Source: JAFMJV01 sp963814315 | GTDB lineage: Bacteria > Chloroflexota > Limnocylindria > Limnocylindrales > CSP1-4 | Length of the DNA: 64,000 nt | Assembly: GCA_963814315.1 (NCBI GenBank) | Contig: CAWFCG010000003.1 | Location: 868,001-932,000, forward strand | Reading direction: 5' to 3' | Shown: positions 1-8,245 of the stretch, piece after piece | Layout: every line of letters starts with the position of its first letter | How positions within the stretch are numbered: position 1 is the first letter of the stretch | Position numbers and translations under genes: made by a program | The notes under the pieces: model-generated | The model's database searches: none | Told to the model about the DNA's origin: nothing | What the model saw: only the letters and a program-made list of their open reading frames with translations

Positions 1-21
1 GCCGGCGAGTTCACTTGCCAC
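1..21 (-). CDS. First codons of a divergent gene leaving the left edge
   Basis: On the minus strand a GTG codon at 19-21 follows AGGAGG (27-32) by five bases, a textbook ribosome binding site, and reads Val-Ala-Ser-Glu-Leu-Ala-Gly before the window ends. It would be transcribed away from the nucleoside importer. Only seven codons are visible, so nothing can be said about function. The next 230 bases up to 254 hold no convincing gene and probably carry the promoters of both divergent units. Confidence 0.35.
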
Positions 22-253
22 GGATACCTCCTCTGGGATGAGACGCCGCCTGAGTATGCCGGTCACCCGCGGTGGCTGCCCAACGGGGCCTTGCCAAAGC
101 CCGTCAGGGGCCCACGACGCTGGACGGTTCCCAATGGCCCCCCGAGTGTTGCCGAAGTGCCCCTGATTCGACGCGCCGACTGGCGTATCGTCGCGAGGAC
201 CGGGGGCCCCGGAGTTTGGTTCCTCGGCGGAGTCACCAGGAGGAAGCGATCGG

Positions 254-1489
254 ATGACCAGACAGCCGTGGGCAAAGCTCGCACGCGTCACACTCGCGGG
301 CGCGTTGATGGCAAGCGCGATCGGGGTCAGCGGGGCTCCATTCGCCGCAGCACAAGACGAGAATGACTGTTCCGCGATCTCAGGAGGCGTGCAGCTCCCG
401 GAGACAGTCGAAGGCAAGTTCAATGTCGGCATGGTGTTGATCGGGCCACACAACGACGGTGGCTGGAGCCAGGCGCACTTCGAGGGACTCCAGTACCTCT
501 GCGAGAACATGGATGGCGTCCACGTGGCCTACATGGAGAACGTGCCCGAAGGCGCGGACTCCGAGCAGGTCTTCCGGAGCCTTGCACGCAAGGGATTCGA
601 CTTCATCATCGGCACTTCGTTCGGCTACATGGATCCGATGGAGATCGTCGCCGACGAGTTCCCTGACGCCACCTTCCTGCACCTGACCGGCTACAAGTCG
701 AACGGTGAGAACTTCGGCAACTTCTTCGGCGCCATGGAGGACTTCAAGTACCTCGCGGGTATGTTGGCTGGCTCGCGCGCCAAGCTCGATGGCAATCCCA
801 AGATCGGCTACATGGCGACCTTCGGCATCCCCGAGGAGTTGCGCCTCGGCAACGCCATCATGCTGGGCGCCAAGCAGACCTGTCCGGAGTGCACCATGGA
901 GGTGCGCTTTATCAATACCTGGCACGATCCCACGCTGGAGCGTGACGGTGCGGCCTCGCTCTTCGACGCCGGCGCCCAGGTCGTCTTCACCGGAGCAGAC
1001 ACGCCGGCCGTGGCCCAGGTCGCGGAGGAGAAGGGCAAGTGGGGTGTTACCTATGACCATCCCGGCTCGTGCAGCAGCGACGCCTGCCTGACCGCGCCCT
1101 ACTGGATCTGGGGTCCAGAGTACCTGCGCATCGCTGAGCAGGTCGCGGCCGGCGACTACACCGCCGGCTACGAATACTTCGACGCCGACGCCAACGCCAT
1201 GGGCCTCTACGGGTTCATGGAAGGCCAGACCCCGCAGCCCGGCATCGCGGACCTCCCCGAGGAGGACGTGCAGCTGGTCCGGGACACCCTGGCCGCCATG
1301 CTGGCGGGTGACTTCGACCGCTTCGACGTCTTCGCCGGCCCCATCATCGACAACGAGGGCAACGAGATCCTCGCTGCCGGTGAGACGCTTGAGCAGGCCG
1401 ACCTCGACCAGTTCCCCAACGACGATGGCACGAACTGCTCCACCTGCATGTACTGGTGGGCTGACGGCGTAGAGGCCAAGCTGCCGTAG
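254..1489 (+). CDS. BMP-family nucleoside ABC transporter substrate-binding protein
   Basis: A 411-residue extracellular solute-binding protein of the BmpA/PnrA (basic membrane protein) family, which captures purine nucleosides and passes them to an ABC importer. Residues 1-34 form a secretion signal with a hydrophobic stretch (TLAGALMASAIGV) and an AAA-Q cleavage site; no lipobox cysteine is seen. The family opening FNVGMVLIGPHNDGGWSQ and the segment IIGTSFGYMDP follow. Two C-terminal CxxC-like pairs (SCSSDAC, NCSTC) could make a disulfide outside the cell. The start is fixed by AGGAGG at 238-243, eleven bases before ATG. It heads an operon with the ATPase and two permeases. Exact ligand is not determined by sequence alone. 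Confidence 0.93.
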   Translation: MTRQPWAKLARVTLAGALMASAIGVSGAPFAAAQDENDCSAISGGVQLPETVEGKFNVGMVLIGPHNDGGWSQAHFEGLQYLCENMDGVHVAYMENVPEGADSEQVFRSLARKGFDFIIGTSFGYMDPMEIVADEFPDATFLHLTGYKSNGENFGNFFGAMEDFKYLAGMLAGSRAKLDGNPKIGYMATFGIPEELRLGNAIMLGAKQTCPECTMEVRFINTWHDPTLERDGAASLFDAGAQVVFTGADTPAVAQVAEEKGKWGVTYDHPGSCSSDACLTAPYWIWGPEYLRIAEQVAAGDYTAGYEYFDADANAMGLYGFMEGQTPQPGIADLPEEDVQLVRDTLAAMLAGDFDRFDVFAGPIIDNEGNEILAAGETLEQADLDQFPNDDGTNCSTCMYWWADGVEAKLP

Positions 1490-1504
1490 GAGAGACTCAC
1501 CATC

Positions 1505-1539
1505 GGAACCTCGGGAGCCACATACACTTCCGAGGTTCC
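1505..1539 (+). promoter_or_regulatory. Intercistronic hairpin between SBP and ATPase genes
   Basis: A perfect 10-bp inverted repeat, GGAACCTCGG (1505-1514) and CCGAGGTTCC (1530-1539), with a 15-base loop, followed by TTT. It fills the only real gap in this operon. It may act as a weak attenuator or as a 3' stabiliser that lets the SBP be made in excess over the membrane parts. The same arrangement recurs at 41579-41609 and 53048-53085. Confidence 0.7.
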
Positions 1540-1548
1540 TTTGCTGCC

Positions 1549-3093
1549 ATGAACGAGCAGGCCCTTGCGGTCGAGATGCAGGGCATCGTCAAACGCTTCC
1601 CCGGCGTGGTCGCCAACGACCAGGTCGATTTCGATCTGCGTGTCGGCGAGGTGCACGCGCTGCTAGGCGAGAACGGCGCGGGCAAGTCCACCCTGATGAA
1701 CATCCTCGCCGGTCTGTACCAGGCCGACGCTGGGACGACGCTGGTCCGCGGTGAGCGCGTCGTGTTCCACTCCCCGCGTGATGCCATCAGGGTGGGTCTG
1801 GGCATGGTCCACCAGCACTTCACCCTGGTCGACTCGCTGACCGTCACCGAGAACATCCTGCTGGGTCTTGACCAGCCGCGGTTCTGGCTGGACATGCCAC
1901 GCTATGAGACCAGGATCGCCGAGCTGGCGGACGAGACCGGCCTGGCCGTGGACCCTGCGGCCAAGGTGTGGCAGCTCTCGGTCGGTGAACAGCAGCGCGT
2001 CGAGATCCTCAAGATGCTCTATCGGGGCGTGCGAGTGCTCATCATGGATGAGCCGACCGCGGTCCTGGCGCCACAGGAGATCGAGGAGCTCTTCGGGACG
2101 CTGCGCGGTATGACCGCGGGTGGCGCCTCCATCGTCTTCATCAGTCACAAGCTCGATGAGGTGCGCCGCATCGCCGACCGCGTCACGGTCATGCGGCGTG
2201 GTGTCGTCACCGCGGCCGGCATCCCAGCAGCGAACAAGACCAAGCGCGACCTGGCGCAACTCATGGTCGGCCGCGAGTTGCTGGAGACGCTGGAGAAGGA
2301 TGAGCGCGCGGCTGGTCCGGTCGTTCTTCAGCTGGCCGCCGTGAGTGCCATCGGCGATCGCGGCATCAAGGCCCTCGACGCCGTCGACCTTGCGGTCCAT
2401 ACGGGCGAGATCATCGGCTTGGCGGGTGTGGCCGGCAACGGCCAATCAGAGTTGGCCGAGGTCATCACGGGCTTGCGTCCATGCACCGGCAGCATCACCG
2501 TCAACGGCAAGGAGCTGGCCAATCGCCCCGTCAGCGAGGCCATCGATGCTGGTGTCGCACACGTACCGGAGGACCGCACCGGCATCGGCAGCGCTCCCAA
2601 CCTGTCACTGACCGATAACCTGATCATGAAGTCCTATCGCGCCGCGCCCATCGGCAGTGGCTGGACCATCGACAGCAGCGTGGCACGCACCCAGGCACAG
2701 CGGCTTAAGGACGCCTACGAGGTGGCCGCGCCATCGATCGACACTGAAGCGCGGCTGCTCTCCGGTGGCAACCTGCAGCGACTCATCCTGGCTCGTGAGA
2801 TCAGCTCGGAACCCGGTTTGATGGTGGCCGTGCAACCGACCCGCGGGCTGGATGTCGGCGCCATCGAGACCGTGCACAAGCTGCTGCTGATGCAGCGGGC
2901 GACCGGCACGGCGGTGCTGCTCATCAGTGAGGACCTTGACGAGATCCTCATGTTGGCTGACCGCGTGTCGGTCATCTACGAGGGGCACATCAGCGAACCC
3001 ATCGCTGCCGCGGGTGCCGACATCGCCGAGCTGGGCCTGATGATGACTGGCTCCGTTCCTGATCGCGTGACGACGGAGGCCCCGGTCTTGTGA
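1549..3093 (+). CDS. Nucleoside ABC importer ATP-binding protein (two fused ATPase domains)
   Basis: A 514-residue cytoplasmic energiser of the YufO/NupO/RbsA type. The first nucleotide-binding domain carries Walker A GENGAGKST, a signature LSVGEQQR and Walker B IMDEPTAVL. The second keeps the LSGGNLQR signature but has a degenerate Walker A (GVAGNGQSE) and lacks the usual Glu after Walker B (MVAVQPTRGLD), as is common in this family, so one site is probably the main ATPase. It starts 9 bases after the intercistronic hairpin; the last codons overlap the permease start at 3090. Length and domain order match the family. Substrate is inferred from the BMP-type SBP upstream. Confidence 0.93.
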   Translation: MNEQALAVEMQGIVKRFPGVVANDQVDFDLRVGEVHALLGENGAGKSTLMNILAGLYQADAGTTLVRGERVVFHSPRDAIRVGLGMVHQHFTLVDSLTVTENILLGLDQPRFWLDMPRYETRIAELADETGLAVDPAAKVWQLSVGEQQRVEILKMLYRGVRVLIMDEPTAVLAPQEIEELFGTLRGMTAGGASIVFISHKLDEVRRIADRVTVMRRGVVTAAGIPAANKTKRDLAQLMVGRELLETLEKDERAAGPVVLQLAAVSAIGDRGIKALDAVDLAVHTGEIIGLAGVAGNGQSELAEVITGLRPCTGSITVNGKELANRPVSEAIDAGVAHVPEDRTGIGSAPNLSLTDNLIMKSYRAAPIGSGWTIDSSVARTQAQRLKDAYEVAAPSIDTEARLLSGGNLQRLILAREISSEPGLMVAVQPTRGLDVGAIETVHKLLLMQRATGTAVLLISEDLDEILMLADRVSVIYEGHISEPIAAAGADIAELGLMMTGSVPDRVTTEAPVL

Positions 3094-4193
3094 GCAGCTC
3101 CGGCCGCAGTCGACTGCCCGTCACCCTCGAGGCAGAACGCCGGCTCGAGACCCCTCGCGGCCTCGGTCTCGTCACCACCATCGGGGCGGTGACCGTGGCG
3201 CTGCTCATCAGCGCAATCCTGATCTGGTTCATCGGCGGCGACCCCATCTACGCCTACACCCACATCGTACGCTCCTCCCTCGGCTCGGTCGGTGTCCTGT
3301 CGGACACACTGGTGAAGGCCACGCCGCTCATCTTCACCGGGCTCGCCTGCTCGGTCGCCTTCCGCATGCGACTGTGGAACATCGGAGCCGAGGGCCAGCT
3401 GATGATGGGTGCCTGGGGAGCATCGGCAGTCGTGCTCGTGGGCGTCATGCCGGAGGGAACACCAAGCTTCGTCTACCTGCCCCTGATGATGCTGGCGGGC
3501 ATCGCCGCCGGTGCCGCCTGGGCTGGTATCGCCGGCTGGCTTAAGGCTCGCCTGAACGTCAGCGAGATCATCACCACCCTGATGATGGTGTACATCGCGG
3601 CGAAGTGGGTGCAGTTCTGGGTCTTCGGACCCTGGAGCGAGGGCGGCTTCCAGATGTCGCCGCGCTTCCCGCGTGAGGCGTGGCTCCCACGCCTGACCGA
3701 CCATAGCGACATCCTGCCGGACTTCGGTGGTCTCACCGTGCACCTGGGCTTCGCGCTGGCCGTTGGTGCGGCGGTACTGGTGTGGTTCTTCCTCAACGGC
3801 ACTCGCAAGGGCTACGAGATCCGCCTCATCGGCGACAACCCTCGAGCCGCTCGCTATGCCGGCATCGACATCGGCCGCACCATCATCCTGGTCATGCTCA
3901 TCTCCGGTGCCCTCGCCGGTCTGGCCGGAGCGACCGAGATCAGCGGTGCCGTGCACCGGCTCCAAGACAACTTCTCGCCCGGCTACGGCTTCACCGGCAT
4001 CATCGTGGCGTTCCTGGCACGCTTCAACCCGCTTGGCGTGGTGGTCGCGGCCATCGCCTTCGGTGCGCTCATCCTGGCCGGTCGAGAGATCCAGCCGGCG
4101 GGCATCCCGGCCATGATCCAGGGCATCATCCTCTTCTGTGTCATCGCCAGCGATGTCCTGCTGCGCTACCGCGTACGGCTGGTGCGCCGGTGA
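3090..4193 (+). CDS. Nucleoside ABC transporter permease (first)
   Basis: A 367-residue integral membrane protein of the BPD_transp_2 family (NupP/YufP type), forming half of the import channel. A short cytoplasmic N-terminus is followed by about eight to nine hydrophobic segments. The conserved EGQLMMGAWGAS and ATEISGAVHRLQ regions, and SEIITTLMMVYIA, are typical of nucleoside permeases. The GTG start overlaps the ATPase stop by four bases, indicating translational coupling, and its own stop overlaps the next gene. Confidence 0.92.
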   Translation: MSSSGRSRLPVTLEAERRLETPRGLGLVTTIGAVTVALLISAILIWFIGGDPIYAYTHIVRSSLGSVGVLSDTLVKATPLIFTGLACSVAFRMRLWNIGAEGQLMMGAWGASAVVLVGVMPEGTPSFVYLPLMMLAGIAAGAAWAGIAGWLKARLNVSEIITTLMMVYIAAKWVQFWVFGPWSEGGFQMSPRFPREAWLPRLTDHSDILPDFGGLTVHLGFALAVGAAVLVWFFLNGTRKGYEIRLIGDNPRAARYAGIDIGRTIILVMLISGALAGLAGATEISGAVHRLQDNFSPGYGFTGIIVAFLARFNPLGVVVAAIAFGALILAGREIQPAGIPAMIQGIILFCVIASDVLLRYRVRLVRR

Positions 4194-5152
4194 ACCTGGA
4201 GCTCGCGCTCGCCGCAGGCGTAGCCGCTGGCACGGTCCTGCTGTTCGCCGCCATCGGCGAGCTCTTCGCCGAACGTGCCGGCATCATCAACCTGGGCGTG
4301 CAGGGCATGATGTTCGTGGGCGCCATGGTCGGGTTCAAGGTCGGTTCAGAGGTCGACCCCTGGCTGGGCGTACTGCTGGCCATGGTCGCGGGCGGCCTCC
4401 TGGGCGGCCTGCACGGCGTGGTCACCATCCACCTGCAGGCGAACCAGATCGTCTCAGGTCTGGCCCTGACATTCCTGGGTACCGGCGTCGCGCTGGTCCT
4501 GGGTGAAGGCCTGGCCGCCAGCAGCCCTGCCCTGCTGCCGGTGCTGAGCGTCCCCTTGCTGGATGACATCCCCTTCATCGGTGGCATCTTCTTCCGCGAG
4601 CAGTCGGTCCTGGTGTACATCGGCTACTTGCTGGTGCCGCTGACCTCAGTGTGGATCTTCCGCACGCGACCGGGCCTCCACCTGCGTGCGGTCGGCGAAC
4701 AGCCTAGTGCCGCGGACGCGTTGGGCGTCAACGTCTATCGGCAGCGCTACCTCTACACCATGCTGGGTGGTGCGCTGGCGGGCCTCGCCGGGGCCACGCT
4801 CACGATGGCGCTGGTCCCCGGCTGGCACGCCGACAAGACCGTCATCGCTCAGGGCTGGATCGCGGTAGCGCTGGTGATCTTCGGGCAATGGAAACCAGGC
4901 CGCACGATGTTCGGCGCCTATATGGTCGCGTTCATCTTCCGCCTCTCGATCGACCTGCAAGGCAAGGACGCGCTGCTAGGGCTGCCCAACGTCTTCTATG
5001 AATATCAGCCCTCCACGTTCTTCCTCGAGATGCTGCCCTACGCCATGGTCATCCTGGTGCTCATCATCGCTGCCCGGGAGGCCAATCGGAAGCGTATCGG
5101 CGCACCCGCCTCGCTGGGTCTGCCCTACGTGCGGGGTGAGCGCGGCCACTAG
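4190..5152 (+). CDS. Nucleoside ABC transporter permease (second)
   Basis: A 320-residue membrane protein (NupQ/YufQ type, BPD_transp_2) that pairs with the upstream permease. I place the start at GTG 4190, where GTGA overlaps the previous stop. The frame is open further upstream, but that part is an out-of-frame copy of the first permease and is not coding. Family hallmarks are FAERAGIINLGVQGMM near residue 24 and LRAVGEQPSAADALG in the loop before the last helices. It is the last gene of the importer operon; no nucleoside catabolic gene follows. Confidence 0.92.
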   Translation: MNLELALAAGVAAGTVLLFAAIGELFAERAGIINLGVQGMMFVGAMVGFKVGSEVDPWLGVLLAMVAGGLLGGLHGVVTIHLQANQIVSGLALTFLGTGVALVLGEGLAASSPALLPVLSVPLLDDIPFIGGIFFREQSVLVYIGYLLVPLTSVWIFRTRPGLHLRAVGEQPSAADALGVNVYRQRYLYTMLGGALAGLAGATLTMALVPGWHADKTVIAQGWIAVALVIFGQWKPGRTMFGAYMVAFIFRLSIDLQGKDALLGLPNVFYEYQPSTFFLEMLPYAMVILVLIIAAREANRKRIGAPASLGLPYVRGERGH

Positions 5153-5202
5153 CGGCGCAGCATCGGTGGCGCGGGCCCCTGGCTCGGCCGCAGGTCACCA
5201 CC

Positions 5203-5348
5203 TTGCATTCATTGCACCATCTCGACGAGGCGGTCCAAGGATCTGTCCAAATCTTGCATCCAACGCATGAGATCGCCACACCTGTGCAGCTGATGCAAGC
5301 AACTGACCGATCGCGCTGCCGGGTGGTCGAGATGTTGCATTCAGTGCA
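5203..5348. repeat. Cluster of four TTGCAT-type partly palindromic sites
   Basis: Between the 3' ends of the importer operon and aroF are four copies of a 14-base motif close to TTGCATTCANTGCA: 5203-5216 (TTGCATTCATTGCA), 5254-5267 (TTGCATCCAACGCA), 5285-5298 in reverse orientation (TTGCATCAGCTGCA), and 5335-5348 (TTGCATTCAGTGCA, with flanking AA completing arms TTGCA/TGCAA). Centre-to-centre spacings of 51, 31 and 50 bases are close to 5, 3 and 5 helical turns. This looks like a multi-site protein-binding array. The protein and purpose are unknown; no gene starts here. Confidence 0.6.
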
Positions 5349-5403
5349 AAGGCCCGACCGAGACGATCCGCTGCCCCGCTCCGAGGGGACGACGTTGCGG
5401 GAG

Positions 5404-6438
5404 CTACGACCCTTCGACGTACAGCCCCGCCACCTGTCCGTGGACGGTCCGCAACACCGGTGCCATCTCGCTGAACTGCTCCAGCGTGAGCGACTGCTCA
5501 CCGTCGGACAGGGCGTCGTCGGGGTTGGGATGGACCTCGACCATGACGCCGTCGGCGCCACCGGCCACGGCCGCCACCGCCATGGGCCGCACCAGCCAGC
5601 GCTTGCCCGTGGCATGGGACGGATCCACGATCACCGGCAGATGGGTCAGATGGTGCAGCAGTGGCACCGCTGCCAGGTCGAGCGTGTTGCGGGTATAGCG
5701 CTCGAACGTGCGAATCCCGCGCTCGCACAGGATGACCTGCGGGTTGCCCGAGCTGACGATGTACTCGGCCGCCATCAGCCACTCCTCGATGGTGGCGGAG
5801 ATGCCCCGCTTCAGCATGACCGGCCGATCGACGCGCCCGGCCGCCATCAGCAAAGCGAAGTTCTGCATGTTGCGAGCACCGATCTGGATGATGTCAGCGT
5901 GAAGCGCCACCTGCTCCACCTGGCCGGGCTCCATGACCTCGGTGATGACCGGTAGCCCGGTGCGCTCGCGGGCCTCGGCGAGGAAGCGCACGCCGTCCAT
6001 GCCCAGGCCCTGGAAGCTGTACGGGCTCGTCCGTGGCTTGAAGGCGCCGCCGCGCAGGACGGTGGCCCCTGCCGCCGCTACCGCGTCCGCCGTCCGCAGC
6101 AGCTGGTCCCGGCTCTCGATGGCACATGGTCCCGCCATGACCGTGAGTGATCCGCCGCCGATGGTGGTGCCAGCCACCTTGATGACCGTGTCCGTCGGAT
6201 GGAACTCACGCGACGTGAGCTTGAACGGCTTGCTTACCGGAGTGACCGATTCGACCCCCGGGAGCCCGGCGATATGGTTCATCACCTGCTCCTTGCGCAG
6301 GCCGACATCGCCCACCACGCCGATGACGACGCGCTGCTCACCGCGGCTCTCGTGTGGTGTCAGCCCGTCCGACTCGATGTGCTGGCGGACTGCCTGGACC
6401 TCTTCTTCGGTGGCGGTGACGGACATCACGACCAGCAT
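5404..6438 (-). CDS. aroF: 3-deoxy-7-phosphoheptulonate (DAHP) synthase, type I-beta
   Basis: A 344-residue enzyme joining phosphoenolpyruvate and erythrose 4-phosphate, the first step of the shikimate pathway. Residues 1-70 form the ferredoxin/ACT-like regulatory N-terminal domain found in Thermotoga-type DAHP synthases; the barrel starts near residue 95 with LTVMAGPCAIESRDQL. Further hallmarks are GGAFKPRTSPYSFQG, LMAAGRVDRPVMLKRG and VIVDPSHATGKR. AAGGAGG seven bases before ATG fixes the start. It lies 30 bases after the DtxR-like gene on the same strand, so it may be co-transcribed with the iron importer; that link is unusual (see findings). Confidence 0.95.
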   Translation of the reverse strand: MLVVMSVTATEEEVQAVRQHIESDGLTPHESRGEQRVVIGVVGDVGLRKEQVMNHIAGLPGVESVTPVSKPFKLTSREFHPTDTVIKVAGTTIGGGSLTVMAGPCAIESRDQLLRTADAVAAAGATVLRGGAFKPRTSPYSFQGLGMDGVRFLAEARERTGLPVITEVMEPGQVEQVALHADIIQIGARNMQNFALLMAAGRVDRPVMLKRGISATIEEWLMAAEYIVSSGNPQVILCERGIRTFERYTRNTLDLAAVPLLHHLTHLPVIVDPSHATGKRWLVRPMAVAAVAGGADGVMVEVHPNPDDALSDGEQSLTLEQFSEMAPVLRTVHGQVAGLYVEGS

Positions 6439-6468
6439 CGGGCGACCTCCTTGGGGTCTACGGGAGGT

Positions 6469-7194
6469 TCAGCCGTGGTGGCCGGGAACCTGGTGGAACA
6501 GGGTCGGGTCCGGCTCACCCGAAAGGACGCGGATGAGGCTCGCCGGCCGCAAGCCCAAGGTGGCTCTCCCCAGCGGTCCCTCCAACGTCAGCGAGTCCGT
6601 CGACTCCGAGCGCGCCAGGATCGTCACCTGCACTCCCGGCCGCAAACCACGCGCCTCCAAGTATGAGACGAGCCCAGTGTCGTCCTCCGCGGCCTCGGTG
6701 ATGCGGTAGATCGTCACCCTGGCACCGGAACCGACCTCGCTCAGGCACTGGCCGGCGGGCCGCCGCTGCGATGTCGCCTCGTCGATGGGGTTGCCGTGCG
6801 GGCAGATCTCGGGATGACCCAGCAGCTCGTCCAGGGCGGCTTCCACGCGGGGTGAGATATGTGACTGGAGTCGCACGGCCTCACAGTCCGTCTCCGCCCA
6901 GGGGATCCCCAGTACCGACGACAGCAGCCACTCCGCCAACGCGTGCCGTCGATAGATGGCATCAGCCTCAGCGCTGCCCTTGGCACTGAGTTCCACGTGT
7001 CGTGCTCCACCGATGCTGACCAGGCCGGCCCCAGACAGCCGCCGCAGCATCTCACTGGTCGCCTGTGGCGAGACGCGCATGCGCCGCGCCAGATCGGCGG
7101 CACTGATGGCGGGGCCACCGCGCGACTGGCGGATGGCCAACAGGTAGGCCTGTTCGGCCGCGGATATCCCGGTTTGCTCGCGTGTCATGGCCAT
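6469..7194 (-). CDS. DtxR/MntR-family metal-dependent transcriptional regulator
   Basis: A 241-residue repressor-type protein. Residues 10-65 form a winged helix (ISAADLARRMRVSPQATSEMLRRL), followed by the dimer/metal domain (YRRHALAEWLLSSVLGIPW, then CEAVRLQSHIS). The second ends in LQSH where relatives have L-E-H, so one expected carboxylate ligand is changed. Residues 165-235 form an FeoA/SH3-like domain. The likely start is ATG 7194 or 7188; reading further upstream would run into the ATPase gene. It follows the iron-type ABC genes by 28 bases, so it probably controls its own operon in response to Fe(II) or Mn(II). Which metal is not clear from sequence. Confidence 0.88.
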   Translation of the reverse strand: MAMTREQTGISAAEQAYLLAIRQSRGGPAISAADLARRMRVSPQATSEMLRRLSGAGLVSIGGARHVELSAKGSAEADAIYRRHALAEWLLSSVLGIPWAETDCEAVRLQSHISPRVEAALDELLGHPEICPHGNPIDEATSQRRPAGQCLSEVGSGARVTIYRITEAAEDDTGLVSYLEARGLRPGVQVTILARSESTDSLTLEGPLGRATLGLRPASLIRVLSGEPDPTLFHQVPGHHG

Positions 7195-7222
7195 GGCGAT
7201 ACAGGATAGGCGCCAGTGCCGG

Positions 7223-8245
7223 TCACCGGGACGTGGGTATGCGCCAGACTCGTTCGACACGGCAATCGGTCTGCGCGCCCACCGTGAATCGCGCCGGACC
7301 TGGCTCACGGAGCACCAGGGTTCCGAGCGTCGTCGCCAGGCGATAGTCGGTGTGGGTACCGCGGTAGCGAACATCCTCGACCGTCACCGGCAGTGAGCCC
7401 CCGAAGCGAACCCAATCGGGCCGCACCAGGTAGCGGCCGGGACCGTCCGCCCCGTTGGCCTCGACCTGGGCGTCAATGAATGCGGCCGGCCCCGTCAAGC
7501 CAGCGGCCCACTCGTCGACCGGACGGGCGTAGACGTCGCGAGGCTTGTCGATCTGCACCACGGCACCATCGCGCAGCAGCGCCACCCGGTCGGCCACGGC
7601 GAGGGCCTCGTCCACGTCGTGCGTGGCGTGAATGGCGGCGGCGCCATCGGCATGCATCCGCGCCGCCAGCTCGGTCTGCAGTCCGGCTTTCAGGACCGTA
7701 TCAAGGTGGGCGGTCGGCTCATCGAGGAGGTAGACCGAGGGGTGCCGGGCGAGCGCTCGGGCCAGACCGACCCGCTGCTGCTCGCCACCCGACAGCTCCG
7801 CCGGACGCCGGGCCGCCAGCTGGCCGATGTGCAATTGGTCGAGCAACTCCGCGGCTTCGGCGCGAGCGGCGCTGCGGGTGCGCCCCGCCCGTCGAAGCGG
7901 GTAGGCCACCGTGTCGATGGCATCGAGGTGCGGCCAAAGCCCGTAGTGCTGGAAGACCATCGCGATGGGCCGCTGCTCGGGCGCCGTGCTTGACGTGGGC
8001 GAGCTGGCCAGTCGACCATCGAGGAAGATCTCGCCATCGGCCAGCGGCAGGAAGCCGGCGATGGCGTAGAGCAGCGTCGTCTTGCCCGAACCTGATGGGC
8101 CCAACAGCGCCACGGTCTCACCGCGCGCGACTTCCAGGTCGACGCCACGAACGACGGCCGCGTCACCATAGTTGACGACCGCTCCGCGCACGCTCACCGC
8201 CCGAGTCAGTGTCGTCGGGGTGGCTGGGTCTGTCACCGTCTCCAC
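7223..8245 (-). CDS. Iron(III)-type ABC transporter ATP-binding protein
   Basis: A 340-residue ATPase of the FbpC/PotA class. Walker A is GPSGSGKTT, the Q-loop FQHYGLWPHL, the signature LSGGEQQRVGLARALA and Walker B VYLLDEPTAHLD. A TOBE-like C-terminal domain (from about residue 265) is present. It overlaps the permease stop by 13 bases and is followed by the DtxR-like gene. The importer class is called from the SBP and the double-length permease; ferric iron is the most likely cargo, though thiamine or 2-aminoethylphosphonate systems have the same architecture. Confidence 0.9.
   Translation of the reverse strand: METVTDPATPTTLTRAVSVRGAVVNYGDAAVVRGVDLEVARGETVALLGPSGSGKTTLLYAIAGFLPLADGEIFLDGRLASSPTSSTAPEQRPIAMVFQHYGLWPHLDAIDTVAYPLRRAGRTRSAARAEAAELLDQLHIGQLAARRPAELSGGEQQRVGLARALARHPSVYLLDEPTAHLDTVLKAGLQTELAARMHADGAAAIHATHDVDEALAVADRVALLRDGAVVQIDKPRDVYARPVDEWAAGLTGPAAFIDAQVEANGADGPGRYLVRPDWVRFGGSLPVTVEDVRYRGTHTDYRLATTLGTLVLREPGPARFTVGAQTDCRVERVWRIPTSR

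Noticed and set aside
3782..4189. N-terminal extension of the second nucleoside permease
   Set aside because: It is rich in His/Arg/Pro and lies in another frame over the first permease; GTG 4190 gives the normal family length.
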